From Marinoscillum furvescens DSM 4134 (GTDB taxonomy: Bacteria > Bacteroidota > Bacteroidia > Cytophagales > Cyclobacteriaceae): 64,000 nucleotides of DNA. The translations under genes and the position numbers were made by a program. This document shows, in pieces, positions 41,301-47,801 of the stretch. The notes below the pieces were generated by a model. It did not search any database. It was not told where the DNA came from and was given only the letters and a program-made list of their open reading frames with translations. The DNA is taken from the NCBI RefSeq assembly GCF_003386095.1, contig NZ_QREG01000008.1:95594-159593 (forward strand). The letters are read 5' to 3'. Position 1 is the first letter of the stretch. The number at the start of each line of letters is the position of its first letter.

Positions 41301-41784
41301 TAGTCTGGCCGAAAATCTCTCTGGAAACCCACACAATGAAGTGGCCCTGATCGGCAATTCGTTTGCTCAAGAAATCTTTTCTGGGTGGCAAGATGCCTTT
41401 ACGGGCACCGTAATTCGCAGAACAGACTCAAAAAGCTACGAAACCTCAACCGCCAACAAATCTGGACTCTACCTGCGTGGAGATGCTAAAGCCCTGGTAA
41501 AGCTCACCATGCCCGATCAAAGGCTTTTGGTACTGGCATCTCAAAACAATGATTCCCTCAAAAGTCACCTTACCTCCTCGAAATTTGAAAAGATAATCCA
41601 CGCCAAACCCTTAGAGTCTGTAGCCATAATCAATTATAAAAATGGCAAAACCGAACGGCGAGAACTGCCCTATGGTTCGGGGTATTTTTCTCAATCCTCA
41701 CGCACAATTGCCGCGACATCACATGTAGCTAAAGTTACTTTTTATCAGGCTGGCAAACCCACTCGGACGCTAAGGTTTGATTAA
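38308..41784 (+). CDS. FG-GAP/VCBS repeat lipoprotein with ASPIC/UnbV domain
   Basis: A 1,158-residue exported lipoprotein (lipobox LSFAC, Cys17). It has many FG-GAP-type repeats with calcium-loop sequences such as DFNNDGFQDIVFG, DINQDGLVDIY, DYDLDGDLDLFM and DLDNDGDLDLVI. These form beta-propellers at about residues 40-480 and 620-960. An ASPIC/UnbV domain lies between them at about 505-595 (NWVEIELHG to the WPD region). Such proteins often accompany SusC/SusD pairs in Bacteroidota. The molecular role is unknown; binding of a carbohydrate or protein ligand at the surface is inference. Confidence 0.88.
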   Translation: MTALRYLTLFALLSFACSKSPKQLTLLSPQSSGVDFTNAIDEKSVNILDYVNMYNGSGVAVADFNNDGFQDIVFGGNMVSSQLYLNTGNSNKPAFKAIDERSGFATNKWVNGVTTVDINQDGLVDIYCSVANGKGSDRGNLLFINEGVNESGIPTFRESAKPYGIADTTHTIQSAFFDYDLDGDLDLFMIVNYPVGYLDAEANRIVALKKIGDRNRTDRLYRNDGISTAGHPTFTEVSTEAGITLEGYSLGLAITDINDDQYPDIYVANDYVTNDIFYINNGDGTFTDNIRSLVNHTSYSSMGIDIADANNDGLQDILVVDMLPEKDDKMKLMYAASHNISHEFMQKSNYVDQYFRNTLQLNNGTNRGFSEIGQMAGVFRTNWSWSALMPDIDMDGWRDVFITNGFTKDVNDLDFINYQTSSSPFERQGFDGASYVESLEDQQGIHLPNYIFRNEQDLTYSNQSASWGFEDASYSNGASYADLDNDGDLDLVISNINAPAFVYQNNTSANWVEIELHGEKPNLRAIGAKVSFACSAGIQSHENYLTRGFMSAISPVMHFGVGTDTLIRDVTIRWPDVSFQTYPELSVNKKHHIYKEASPPPTPKTTTQPILDKAPDQLILAKHDENYFNDFDHQRLLPHKLSQAGPCLAVGDANGDGLEDVYMGGSKGFPGQLLLNEGSSFRPMPLPDSEPYEDGASLWLDVDGDNDLDLYVASGGVAYGKKSRYYEDRLYLNEGSDFVRYNGQLPSVNTSAVVAADFDQDGDLDLFVGGASKPNEYPLSHESYLLINESTAEAVNFIIEPLGTLGIIKSALWSDYNNDGWEDLFVVGEYTPIIVFKNEAGALLRNKDIHLPDQTGMWNSITSTDIDQDGDMDYVLGNMGLNSRYKASASEPLRLYAKDFDENGEIDPIMTQIRDGREVPTHLRDDLIRQLVKLKKRVKTYEAYAHATIQDLFPEESLNDALVLTCTYLQNALLINDGQSGFTLEALPNHAQVGPVYGSLAENLSGNPHNEVALIGNSFAQEIFSGWQDAFTGTVIRRTDSKSYETSTANKSGLYLRGDAKALVKLTMPDQRLLVLASQNNDSLKSHLTSSKFEKIIHAKPLESVAIINYKNGKTERRELPYGSGYFSQSSRTIAATSHVAKVTFYQAGKPTRTLRFD

Positions 41785-41852
41785 AATCGGAACAAGTCGT
41801 AGTATCTCTATAAATTGAAGGCCATTTTAAACCACAAGGCTACTTCGATTCT

Positions 41853-42614
41853 ATGGATTCACAATTTGCTCAGCTAGCTGACGACCAGAAAGTCTACCTG
41901 GCAAGTGACTTTCACCTCGGTGTCCCTAATCAGGAAAGCAGTCTGAAGCGGGAACGCAAAATCATCCGCTGGCTGGACACCATTGCGCCAGATGCAGCTG
42001 GCATCATGCTGGTGGGAGATGTATTTGACTTTTGGTTTGAGTATAGAAAAGTAATCCCAAAAGGATATGTCCGTTTTTTGGGCAAATTAGCCGAACTACG
42101 TGACAGTGGCATACCTATCCTGTTGTTCGCTGGAAACCACGACTTGTGGCTAGCTGATTACTTCCCAGAAGAGCTAGACATCCCAGTACTGTATCGTCCT
42201 ACTTCGTTTGTAATAGGTCCACATCGCGTGCATGTGGGCCATGGCGATGGCTTAGGTCCGGGAGACCGAAAGTTTAAATTCTTCAAAAAAATATTTGTTA
42301 ACCCTGCGGCTAAATGGGCATTTAGGTGGCTACACCCAGACATAGGTGTGGCCATAGCTCAAACCTGGAGTGGTAGCAGTAAAGAACGCGAGGACGAACC
42401 TTTTGCTGGTGAAAATGAGCGCATCTTGCAGTATGCGCGGGACGTGCACAGCCACACCTCACATGATGCGTATGTATTTGGCCACCGACATCTCAAACTG
42501 GAGATGCCCATAGACGAGGGTGCTACTTACTACAATCTGGGGGAGTGGATGACTGATGCTCCCTATTTGGAGATTAGTAATGAGGCAATAAAACTTAGAT
42601 CATTTGAAAGCTAG
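41853..42614 (+). CDS. UDP-2,3-diacylglucosamine diphosphatase-like phosphoesterase (LpxH family)
   Basis: A 253-residue calcineurin-type metallophosphoesterase. Metal-binding motifs occur in order: DFHLG (residues 19-23), GDVFDFWFEY (51-60), GNHD (about 95-98), HVGHGDGLGPGD and the terminal FGHRH. These match LpxH, which makes lipid X in lipid A synthesis. Normal length. It overlaps the next gene by 11 nt. A related phosphoesterase of another substrate is possible. Confidence 0.87.
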   Translation: MDSQFAQLADDQKVYLASDFHLGVPNQESSLKRERKIIRWLDTIAPDAAGIMLVGDVFDFWFEYRKVIPKGYVRFLGKLAELRDSGIPILLFAGNHDLWLADYFPEELDIPVLYRPTSFVIGPHRVHVGHGDGLGPGDRKFKFFKKIFVNPAAKWAFRWLHPDIGVAIAQTWSGSSKEREDEPFAGENERILQYARDVHSHTSHDAYVFGHRHLKLEMPIDEGATYYNLGEWMTDAPYLEISNEAIKLRSFES

Positions 42615-43392
42615 TTGGACCATAATACTGGCACTTATCGTCCATTTCACAGAGGCACAGGAGTGGAGGCAGGTGATTTCTATAAAAACGGACGTGCCAA
42701 TTACCGCATTTGACGCAGACCCTCAAGGAAATCTGTATGTAGGTACTGCTGCTGGCAATGTGATAAAATACGCCCCGTCGCTGCTGTCCCGAGAGCTCTA
42801 CAGCGATTTGGCCAATTTCCCGGTAACCTCAATAGCTGCTTGGAACAGGTTGAGGGTTTTTGTCTTTTTTCAAGACGACCAGCAGTTCGCTTTTCTAGAT
42901 CGATTTACGGCTCAGCCCAAAATCAATCAGCTAGAAAGCTATACTCATGACCTGATCTGGCAGTGTAGCCCGGGCATAGACAATAGTCTCTGGGCACTGA
43001 GCACTGCTTACCACGAACTAAGAAAATACAATCTCCAAACACGTGAACTGATCACAGCGCTACCGCTGCAGCAAAGCCTTAAAGAAGTCACTCATATTAG
43101 GGCATATCAAAACTTACTACTTGTCTCGGATAAAGAAACTGGCATTTTCATTTTTGACCAATATGCCAACCTCCAACACAAAATCAACCAAAAGGGCGTA
43201 CACCATTTTCAAATCATAGACGGACAACTACTTTTTTATGCAAAGGGGCAAGTACACAGGGTAGACTTATTTCAGCCCTATAGCCATGAAAGACTAAAAG
43301 CTCCAGAAGGAGCTTTTAGTGCAGTTTTAGATTTGGTTGGTAACTATGCTTTTATAAGCCCTGATCAAATAGCGCTTTATTCGCCTTTGTAG
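42604..43392 (+). CDS. Secreted protein of unknown function, propeller-like
   Basis: A 262-residue protein with a signal peptide (cleavage after about residue 18, FTEAQ). The body shows repeated short beta-strand units (ITAFDADPQGNLYVGTAAGN, VTSIAAWNRLRVFVF, HIRAYQNLLLVSDKETGIFI) suggesting a beta-propeller. I do not recognise the family. The start is TTG at 42604, overlapping the upstream phosphoesterase by 11 nt, which suggests coupling. Its 3' end overlaps the convergent tolC-like gene by 16 nt, and a bidirectional terminator lies inside its coding region. Confidence 0.75.
   Translation: MKASWTIILALIVHFTEAQEWRQVISIKTDVPITAFDADPQGNLYVGTAAGNVIKYAPSLLSRELYSDLANFPVTSIAAWNRLRVFVFFQDDQQFAFLDRFTAQPKINQLESYTHDLIWQCSPGIDNSLWALSTAYHELRKYNLQTRELITALPLQQSLKEVTHIRAYQNLLLVSDKETGIFIFDQYANLQHKINQKGVHHFQIIDGQLLFYAKGQVHRVDLFQPYSHERLKAPEGAFSAVLDLVGNYAFISPDQIALYSPL
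43293..43320. terminator. Bidirectional terminator inside a coding region
   Basis: ACTAAAAGCTCC, AGAA, GGAGCTTTTAGT is a 12-bp perfect inverted repeat with a GC core flanked by A4/T4, so each strand reads stem then TTTT. On the minus strand it lies 57-84 nt past the tolC-like stop and fits as its terminator. On the plus strand it is within the last 100 nt of the propeller-like gene. Confidence 0.65.
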
Positions 43393-44711
43393 AGATCCAG
43401 GATTTTTTTTCTGAAAACAATACTCAGTCTGGCATTTGCCAGCTGAAGTTCAGCTCTGTTTTTGTTGTTGAGGCTTTCCATATAGGTATAGAAATCTGTA
43501 TTCCCCGTTTCGTATCGTTTTTTCACAAAATCGAACGATTGCTCAAGAGCTTCCAGGTTCTCTACAGCTGTCCGGTAGTTTTCCTGAGACGCTACTAAAT
43601 CCAGATAAACCTGCTGCACCGCATTGGTAAACTGCTGACGCGCCTGTTCTTCTGCCAACTCAGCATTGAGCATGTTCAGCTTGGCGTTTTGGATTACGTT
43701 ACTGTTTTGGTATCTGGAAAAGATGGGGACATTCACTGACAAACTGATAAATTCATATTGATTCCAGTTCATCTGATCAAAATAGGGCGCTTTCTCCGGG
43801 ATCAGGTCATTATTGGGGTTGGCTGCCCCCTGGGAAGAATACCTAGAACCCAACTCCCCATATAAGTTTACAGATGGCAATACATTGGCCCTGGAAGACT
43901 TATACTCATGAATGCTCGCCATCCGAGCTGCTTCAGCACTTTTTACTGCTGGTGCATAAGCAAAACTCTCACTCAGCACTTCCTGAAAAGACGCCATCCC
44001 TACAGAGAGCTGCTCTTCAGAAACGGCAACATCCTCAATCACATACTCCTTACCCACGTCCCCTCTGAGCAACTGCACCAGGCGCAGTAAGTCACTCCGA
44101 TACTGATTGCGCAGATTCGTAAGTGTGAGACGTTCATTGGCAACTTGCGAGCGAAAGTTATAAACCGTTTCCATATTGCCTACTCCTACAGACTCACGTT
44201 TTACTTCACGCTCCAACTGCTGCTCAAGTAGAGCAATTCTTTCCTCTGATATCTTGATGTTTTCTTTGTCAAGAGCTGTTGCCAAAAATGCAGACAGCAC
44301 ATTGGTTTTGGCATTGAGCTTTGTGCTTTCTATGCCTTGAGTCGCTGCCTGCTCTGCATAAGTACTTCGCTTTATATCATTGATGCGGCTCATCCCCTGA
44401 AACAAACCAACAGAAGAACTTACATTGGGGTTAGAGCTGCGCTGCTGTGTAACCTGACGGGCCGCCACATTATCCCAAAACGTGCCAAACAACAAATTAT
44501 AGTTCCACTGAGCCTGCAAATTTGGCATAAAGCTCATCATGGCTCGCACCTTATTGGATCTGGCAATTTGTGCATTGTTTTTGGCCATTTGCACTTCAAT
44601 ATTTCGCTCTAAAGCAGTAGAAATACAAGCGTCCAGCGTGAGCACTTCAGGGCTCTGAGCCTGAAGCCCAAGACACACTAATGCCAGCATTACAAAAATC
44701 AAATTCCTCAT
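43377..44711 (-). CDS. TolC-family outer-membrane efflux protein
   Basis: A 444-residue outer-membrane channel. From the ATG at 44711 it starts with a signal peptide (MRNLIFVMLALVCLGLQAQ). The body is helical with two outer-membrane-efflux repeats; ACISTALERNIEVQMAKNNA near residue 30 and the late VQQVYLDLVASQENYRTAVE are typical. It is the last gene of an adaptor-ATPase-TolC operon. Substrate unknown. Confidence 0.88.
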   Translation of the reverse strand: MRNLIFVMLALVCLGLQAQSPEVLTLDACISTALERNIEVQMAKNNAQIARSNKVRAMMSFMPNLQAQWNYNLLFGTFWDNVAARQVTQQRSSNPNVSSSVGLFQGMSRINDIKRSTYAEQAATQGIESTKLNAKTNVLSAFLATALDKENIKISEERIALLEQQLEREVKRESVGVGNMETVYNFRSQVANERLTLTNLRNQYRSDLLRLVQLLRGDVGKEYVIEDVAVSEEQLSVGMASFQEVLSESFAYAPAVKSAEAARMASIHEYKSSRANVLPSVNLYGELGSRYSSQGAANPNNDLIPEKAPYFDQMNWNQYEFISLSVNVPIFSRYQNSNVIQNAKLNMLNAELAEEQARQQFTNAVQQVYLDLVASQENYRTAVENLEALEQSFDFVKKRYETGNTDFYTYMESLNNKNRAELQLANARLSIVFRKKILDLYKGE

Positions 44712-44743
44712 TTTGAGTTGTATTGTATGATTGTCTAAAGCCC

Positions 44744-44761
44744 CGGGAGAAGTTTCTCCCG
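44744..44761 (-). other. Intercistronic hairpin between ATPase and tolC-like genes
   Basis: An 8-bp perfect dyad (CGGGAGAA, two bases, TTCTCCCG) in the 65-nt gap. On the minus strand the tail is GGGCTTTAG, not a strong T run. Partial attenuation or processing between the genes is possible. Confidence 0.5.
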
Positions 44762-44776
44762 AGTCAGGGTTCGTCA

Positions 44777-45490
44777 TTACACCAGAGCGTTATCTCTAGC
44801 GTTTTTATTTTCAGATACAATCTGGCCATCAAAAAGATGAATCACCCGGTGCGCATACTCAGCATCTATCGGTGAGTGCGTCACCATTACCACGGTAGTT
44901 CCATTTTCATTGAGTTCGGTAAGGAGGTTCATTACCTCTTGCCCATTTGCTGAGTCCAGGTTTCCTGTAGGCTCATCGGCAAGGATCAGTTTTGGCTTGG
45001 CCACCACGGCTCTGGAAATGGCCACACGCTGCTGCTGCCCGCCAGAAAGCTGCTGAGGAAAATGGTTTCTTCTATGCATGATTTTCATCTGCTCCATCAC
45101 CTCTTCCACACGTTTTTTACGCTCAGCTGATGAGTATTTAAGGTAGATCAGCGGAAGCTCGATGTTTTCATATACCGTCAACTCATCGATGAGGTTGAAG
45201 CTTTGAAACACAAAACCAATGTTGGCCTTTCGAAGCTCTGCACGCTTGCGCTCTGAGTAGGATGAAATTTCCAAATCGGTAAAGTGAAACTCTCCTTCAG
45301 ATGGATTATCCAGAAGGCCTACGATGTTGAGCAAAGTAGACTTGCCACATCCTGAAGGTCCCATGATGGCTACAAATTCACCGGTTTTCACTTCCAGGTT
45401 TACTCCTGCCAGTGCAGTAGTTTCAATTTCGTCTGTGTAGTAAAACTTCTTAAGTCCTACCGTCTTGATTAATGCTTTGGCATTTTCCAT
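44777..45490 (-). CDS. ABC transporter ATPase, MacB/LolD type
   Basis: A 237-residue cytosolic ATPase of the MacB/LolD/FtsE group. Walker A GPSGCGKST near residues 44-52, Q-loop FQSFNLIDELTVYENIELPL, signature LSGGQQQRVAISRAVV, Walker B LILADEPTGNLDS, and the H-loop (MVTHSP) are all intact. It lies 29 nt after the adaptor gene. The expected FtsX-type permease is missing from this operon. Confidence 0.94.
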   Translation of the reverse strand: MENAKALIKTVGLKKFYYTDEIETTALAGVNLEVKTGEFVAIMGPSGCGKSTLLNIVGLLDNPSEGEFHFTDLEISSYSERKRAELRKANIGFVFQSFNLIDELTVYENIELPLIYLKYSSAERKKRVEEVMEQMKIMHRRNHFPQQLSGGQQQRVAISRAVVAKPKLILADEPTGNLDSANGQEVMNLLTELNENGTTVVMVTHSPIDAEYAHRVIHLFDGQIVSENKNARDNALV

Positions 45491-45519
45491 ATTTTGTTAG
45501 ATTTTAAGGTCAGCAGTAT

Positions 45520-46770
45520 TTATTTGAAAATCAGTTTGTCTTTATCAGCGTAGCCTTCATAAGAAGACACCACCACTTTTTCTCCTGGCTCTAGTCCCTC
45601 CAGCACCTCATAGTAGCGAGGGTTTTGTCTCCCCAGGCGGATGTTCCGGCGCACAGCCATCCCATCACCTTCTGTGACTACAAAAATCCAATTGCCACCT
45701 GTAGTTTGGTAAAAGCTACCGCGTGGTATCTGTACCGCACGAATATTTTCACTCAGCTGCAAACGGATTTGGAGTGTCTGTCCACGGCGTATGCCGTCTG
45801 GGATGGTGTCCGTAAATGCCATATCTACCGCAAAAAGACCATTTGCCACTTCCGGATATATTTTAGCAATTTCCAGCTCGTAAGTACCTCCAGCGAAATC
45901 AAAAGTACCCTTCAGGCCTTCGTATATACGAGCTATGTAGTGTTCATCTATGGACGCTCTTACTTTGAAGCCATTGAGGTCATCGATCTGTCCGATATTC
46001 TGACCGGTAGAAATGGACTCTCCTACTTCTGCATTCACTGTACTCAATCGTCCAGAAATTGGGGCTTTTATGTAGAGGTTGTCCAGGTTCTTTTTAATCA
46101 TCTCCAGATTGTCTCGTGTTCGCTGAAGGGTGGCCTCTGCCTGAGCTATTTGAAGGCGGGCATTGAGCGAATCAAACCTCGTAGACTCTATCTGTATTTC
46201 CCTGCTGTCCGTCAATCGGTCAAACTCCCGCTTTAGGTTTAGGTACTCTTGCTCTGAGATGATTTTTTCTTTGTAAAGCTCCTTTCCACGTTCGTAGGCA
46301 TCTTTGGCCTGATCTATTTGGTAGTCTAGCTCTATCAACGACCTTTTTAGATCAAATTGATTTCTTTTTAGGCTCAGCTTCGTGTTTTCGAGGTTATTGA
46401 CGAGTATAAAGGCCTGAGTTTCTTCGCGTACAAAATTTTGCAGCAAGTCGTTGTTGGAAAGCTTAAGGATTGTATCTCCTTTGTCCACCAAAATCCCTCC
46501 TTCATAGTATTTGCGTTCTACCACTCCTCCTTCTATGGCATCTAGCCGGATAGTCTTGATAGGCAAAACAGATCCATCCACGGGGATAAACTCTCGAAAC
46601 TCTCCTTCGCGAACAGTAGCAATATTTACTTTTTCACGCTCCACATTGAGCCGCGATCCTCCGTCCGCAAAAACAAAACTGTAAAGGATAAACAGTAGGA
46701 ATAAACCTGCGCCTCCCCAGGTCAGTATACGCTTGAGCGTCCATTTCTTCTTTTTAATCTTTCGGTCCAT
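45520..46770 (-). CDS. Periplasmic adaptor (membrane fusion) protein, MacA/HlyD type
   Basis: A 416-residue adaptor linking an inner-membrane pump to TolC. One N-terminal membrane segment at about residues 15-35, a split lipoyl domain (IRLDAIEGGVVERKYYEGG and LYIKAPISGRLSTVNAEVGE), a coiled-coil hairpin at about 110-235, then beta-barrel and membrane-proximal domains. It is the first gene of the operon, 27-43 nt after a sigma-54-like promoter. Confidence 0.9.
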   Translation of the reverse strand: MDRKIKKKKWTLKRILTWGGAGLFLLFILYSFVFADGGSRLNVEREKVNIATVREGEFREFIPVDGSVLPIKTIRLDAIEGGVVERKYYEGGILVDKGDTILKLSNNDLLQNFVREETQAFILVNNLENTKLSLKRNQFDLKRSLIELDYQIDQAKDAYERGKELYKEKIISEQEYLNLKREFDRLTDSREIQIESTRFDSLNARLQIAQAEATLQRTRDNLEMIKKNLDNLYIKAPISGRLSTVNAEVGESISTGQNIGQIDDLNGFKVRASIDEHYIARIYEGLKGTFDFAGGTYELEIAKIYPEVANGLFAVDMAFTDTIPDGIRRGQTLQIRLQLSENIRAVQIPRGSFYQTTGGNWIFVVTEGDGMAVRRNIRLGRQNPRYYEVLEGLEPGEKVVVSSYEGYADKDKLIFK

Positions 46771-46796
46771 AGTTTATTTCGAATCTGCACTCCTTA

Positions 46797-46813
46797 TGCC
46801 AATTAAGGTGCCA
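46797..46813 (-). promoter_or_regulatory. Candidate sigma-54 promoter for the minus-strand efflux operon
   Basis: On the minus strand TGGCAC (46808-46813), five bases, then TTGGCA (46797-46802). The -24 element is perfect. The -12 element has GG where the consensus has GC. It lies 27 nt before the adaptor ATG. A sigma-54-dependent regulator is encoded 6 kb away, which supports the call. Confidence 0.6.
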
Positions 46814-46876
46814 ATGATGTTATCACACTGAATACCAGCGTGATACACATTACTCTCTATGCTAAACCAGTTGGTT

Positions 46877-46920
46877 CTTGTACAGAAAGGTACAAGAAGT
46901 GTACATAAACGGACAGTACA
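46877..46920 (-). promoter_or_regulatory. Candidate activator-binding dyads upstream of the sigma-54-like promoter
   Basis: A perfect dyad CTTGTAC-N6-GTACAAG (46877-46896) is followed by TGTAC-N11-GTACA (46900-46920), giving four GTAC half-sites 65-110 bp upstream of the -24/-12 element. Enhancer sites for NtrC-family activators usually lie at such distances. The second part resembles a sequence before the response regulator gene. Confidence 0.55.
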
Positions 46921-46943
46921 AGGAAGAAAAATAAGACCGGCAG

Positions 46944-47016
46944 AAAATAAAAAAGGTTCAACCCGCTCCCGGGCCGAACCTAAAGGTCAAAAACTCAAAA
47001 TAAAAGGACTAATAGA
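46944..47016 (-). ncRNA. Predicted small RNA of about 70 nt
   Basis: A consensus promoter (47021-47050) and a strong terminator enclose a minus-strand segment with no ATG-initiated reading frame. The predicted RNA has an unstructured A/U-rich 5' part of about 34 nt. The terminator stem is 12 bp (AGGUUC, two G-U pairs, CCCG; GGAG loop) followed by six U, A and four U (stem 46954-46981). Start and end are estimates. It may also be a terminated leader of the efflux operon. Confidence 0.55.
46954..46981 (-). terminator. Intrinsic terminator of the predicted small RNA
   Basis: On the minus strand AGGTTC-GG-CCCG, GGAG, CGGG-TT-GAACCT forms a 12-bp stem including two G-U wobbles, followed by TTTTTTATTTT. 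No annotated minus-strand gene lies upstream of it, so it must end a short transcript. Confidence 0.8.
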
Positions 47017-47020
47017 TAAT

Positions 47021-47050
47021 CAAAATTAAGATTTTTTATGAGAAATCAAA
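47021..47050 (-). promoter_or_regulatory. Consensus promoter driving the predicted small RNA
   Basis: TTTG (47047-47050), an 18-nt spacer and TAATTTTG (47021-47028) on the minus strand match the Bacteroidota consensus exactly, with the same spacing as the rplC promoter. Confidence 0.7.
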
Positions 47051-47080
47051 GGAAACATAACATTGAGTGCGCTCGTACGT

Positions 47081-47097
47081 TGATAGTAATACTATCA
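47081..47097. promoter_or_regulatory. Palindromic operator, probably for the TetR-family regulator
   Basis: TGATAGTAATACTATCA is a perfect 7-bp inverted repeat with a 3-bp centre, 24 bp before the TetR-family gene. Size and place fit an autoregulatory operator. Binding by this protein is inferred. Confidence 0.6.
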
Positions 47098-47120
47098 TAA
47101 ATCATAGCAATCCTAGCTAA

Positions 47121-47801
47121 ATGACGGTTCTACAGCTCCGTATACATGAAAACCTCTACATAAAGGACCCTCAAAGCTCAACTCTTGGTAAAAAAATAGT
47201 CGCAGAGGCTATTAAGCAAATAGACCTGCTGGGTTTTGAGGCATTTACTTTTCGAAAGCTATCGCTGGCTATTCACTCTACAGAGGCTTCGATCTATCGT
47301 TACTTCGAAAACAAACATCGCTTATTGATCTATCTGATCACCTGGTATTGGAGCTGGCTAGAATACAGGATACAGCTAGTCACTCAAAACCTACCCGAGC
47401 CTACTGACCGGCTAAAGGCTGTTTTAAAAGAAATCACCAACAGGCACCAGCAAGATGACAGCTTTCCGGATATTGATGAAAATGCACTCAACCGAATCGT
47501 AATAGCCGAATCGGACAAGACCTATCGGATCAAACAAGTAGATCAGTACAATGAAGATGGGCTCTTTCGGGGTTACAAGTCACTGTGCAGCTATCTGGCC
47601 AGACTCATTTCAGAGATAAACCCCAGTTATAAATACCCTCATGCACTCGCCAGCACAGTTTTAGAGGCGTCAACACAGCAATTATTTTTCGCGGAGCATT
47701 TACCTTCGCTATCTGAAGTCAGCCAGTCCAAAGACCCGTATGTTTCAAATTATAATTTTCTGCAAGAGCTAATCTTCCAAACCATCGATACGTCCGCATG
47801 A
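47121..47801 (+). CDS. TetR/AcrR-family transcriptional regulator
   Basis: A 226-residue one-component regulator. The N-terminal helix-turn-helix is at about residues 25-70 (LLGFEAFTFRKLSLAIHSTE, then ASIYRYFENKHRLLIYLI). The C-terminal ligand domain is unrecognised. It overlaps the ABC exporter gene by 4 nt, so it is first in an exporter operon and probably represses it from the dyad at 47081-47097. Confidence 0.88.
   Translation: MTVLQLRIHENLYIKDPQSSTLGKKIVAEAIKQIDLLGFEAFTFRKLSLAIHSTEASIYRYFENKHRLLIYLITWYWSWLEYRIQLVTQNLPEPTDRLKAVLKEITNRHQQDDSFPDIDENALNRIVIAESDKTYRIKQVDQYNEDGLFRGYKSLCSYLARLISEINPSYKYPHALASTVLEASTQQLFFAEHLPSLSEVSQSKDPYVSNYNFLQELIFQTIDTSA

Noticed and set aside
44712..44777. 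Extended start for the tolC-like protein
   Set aside because: The extension would mask a clear signal peptide that begins at the ATG at 44711, and it contains the intercistronic hairpin.
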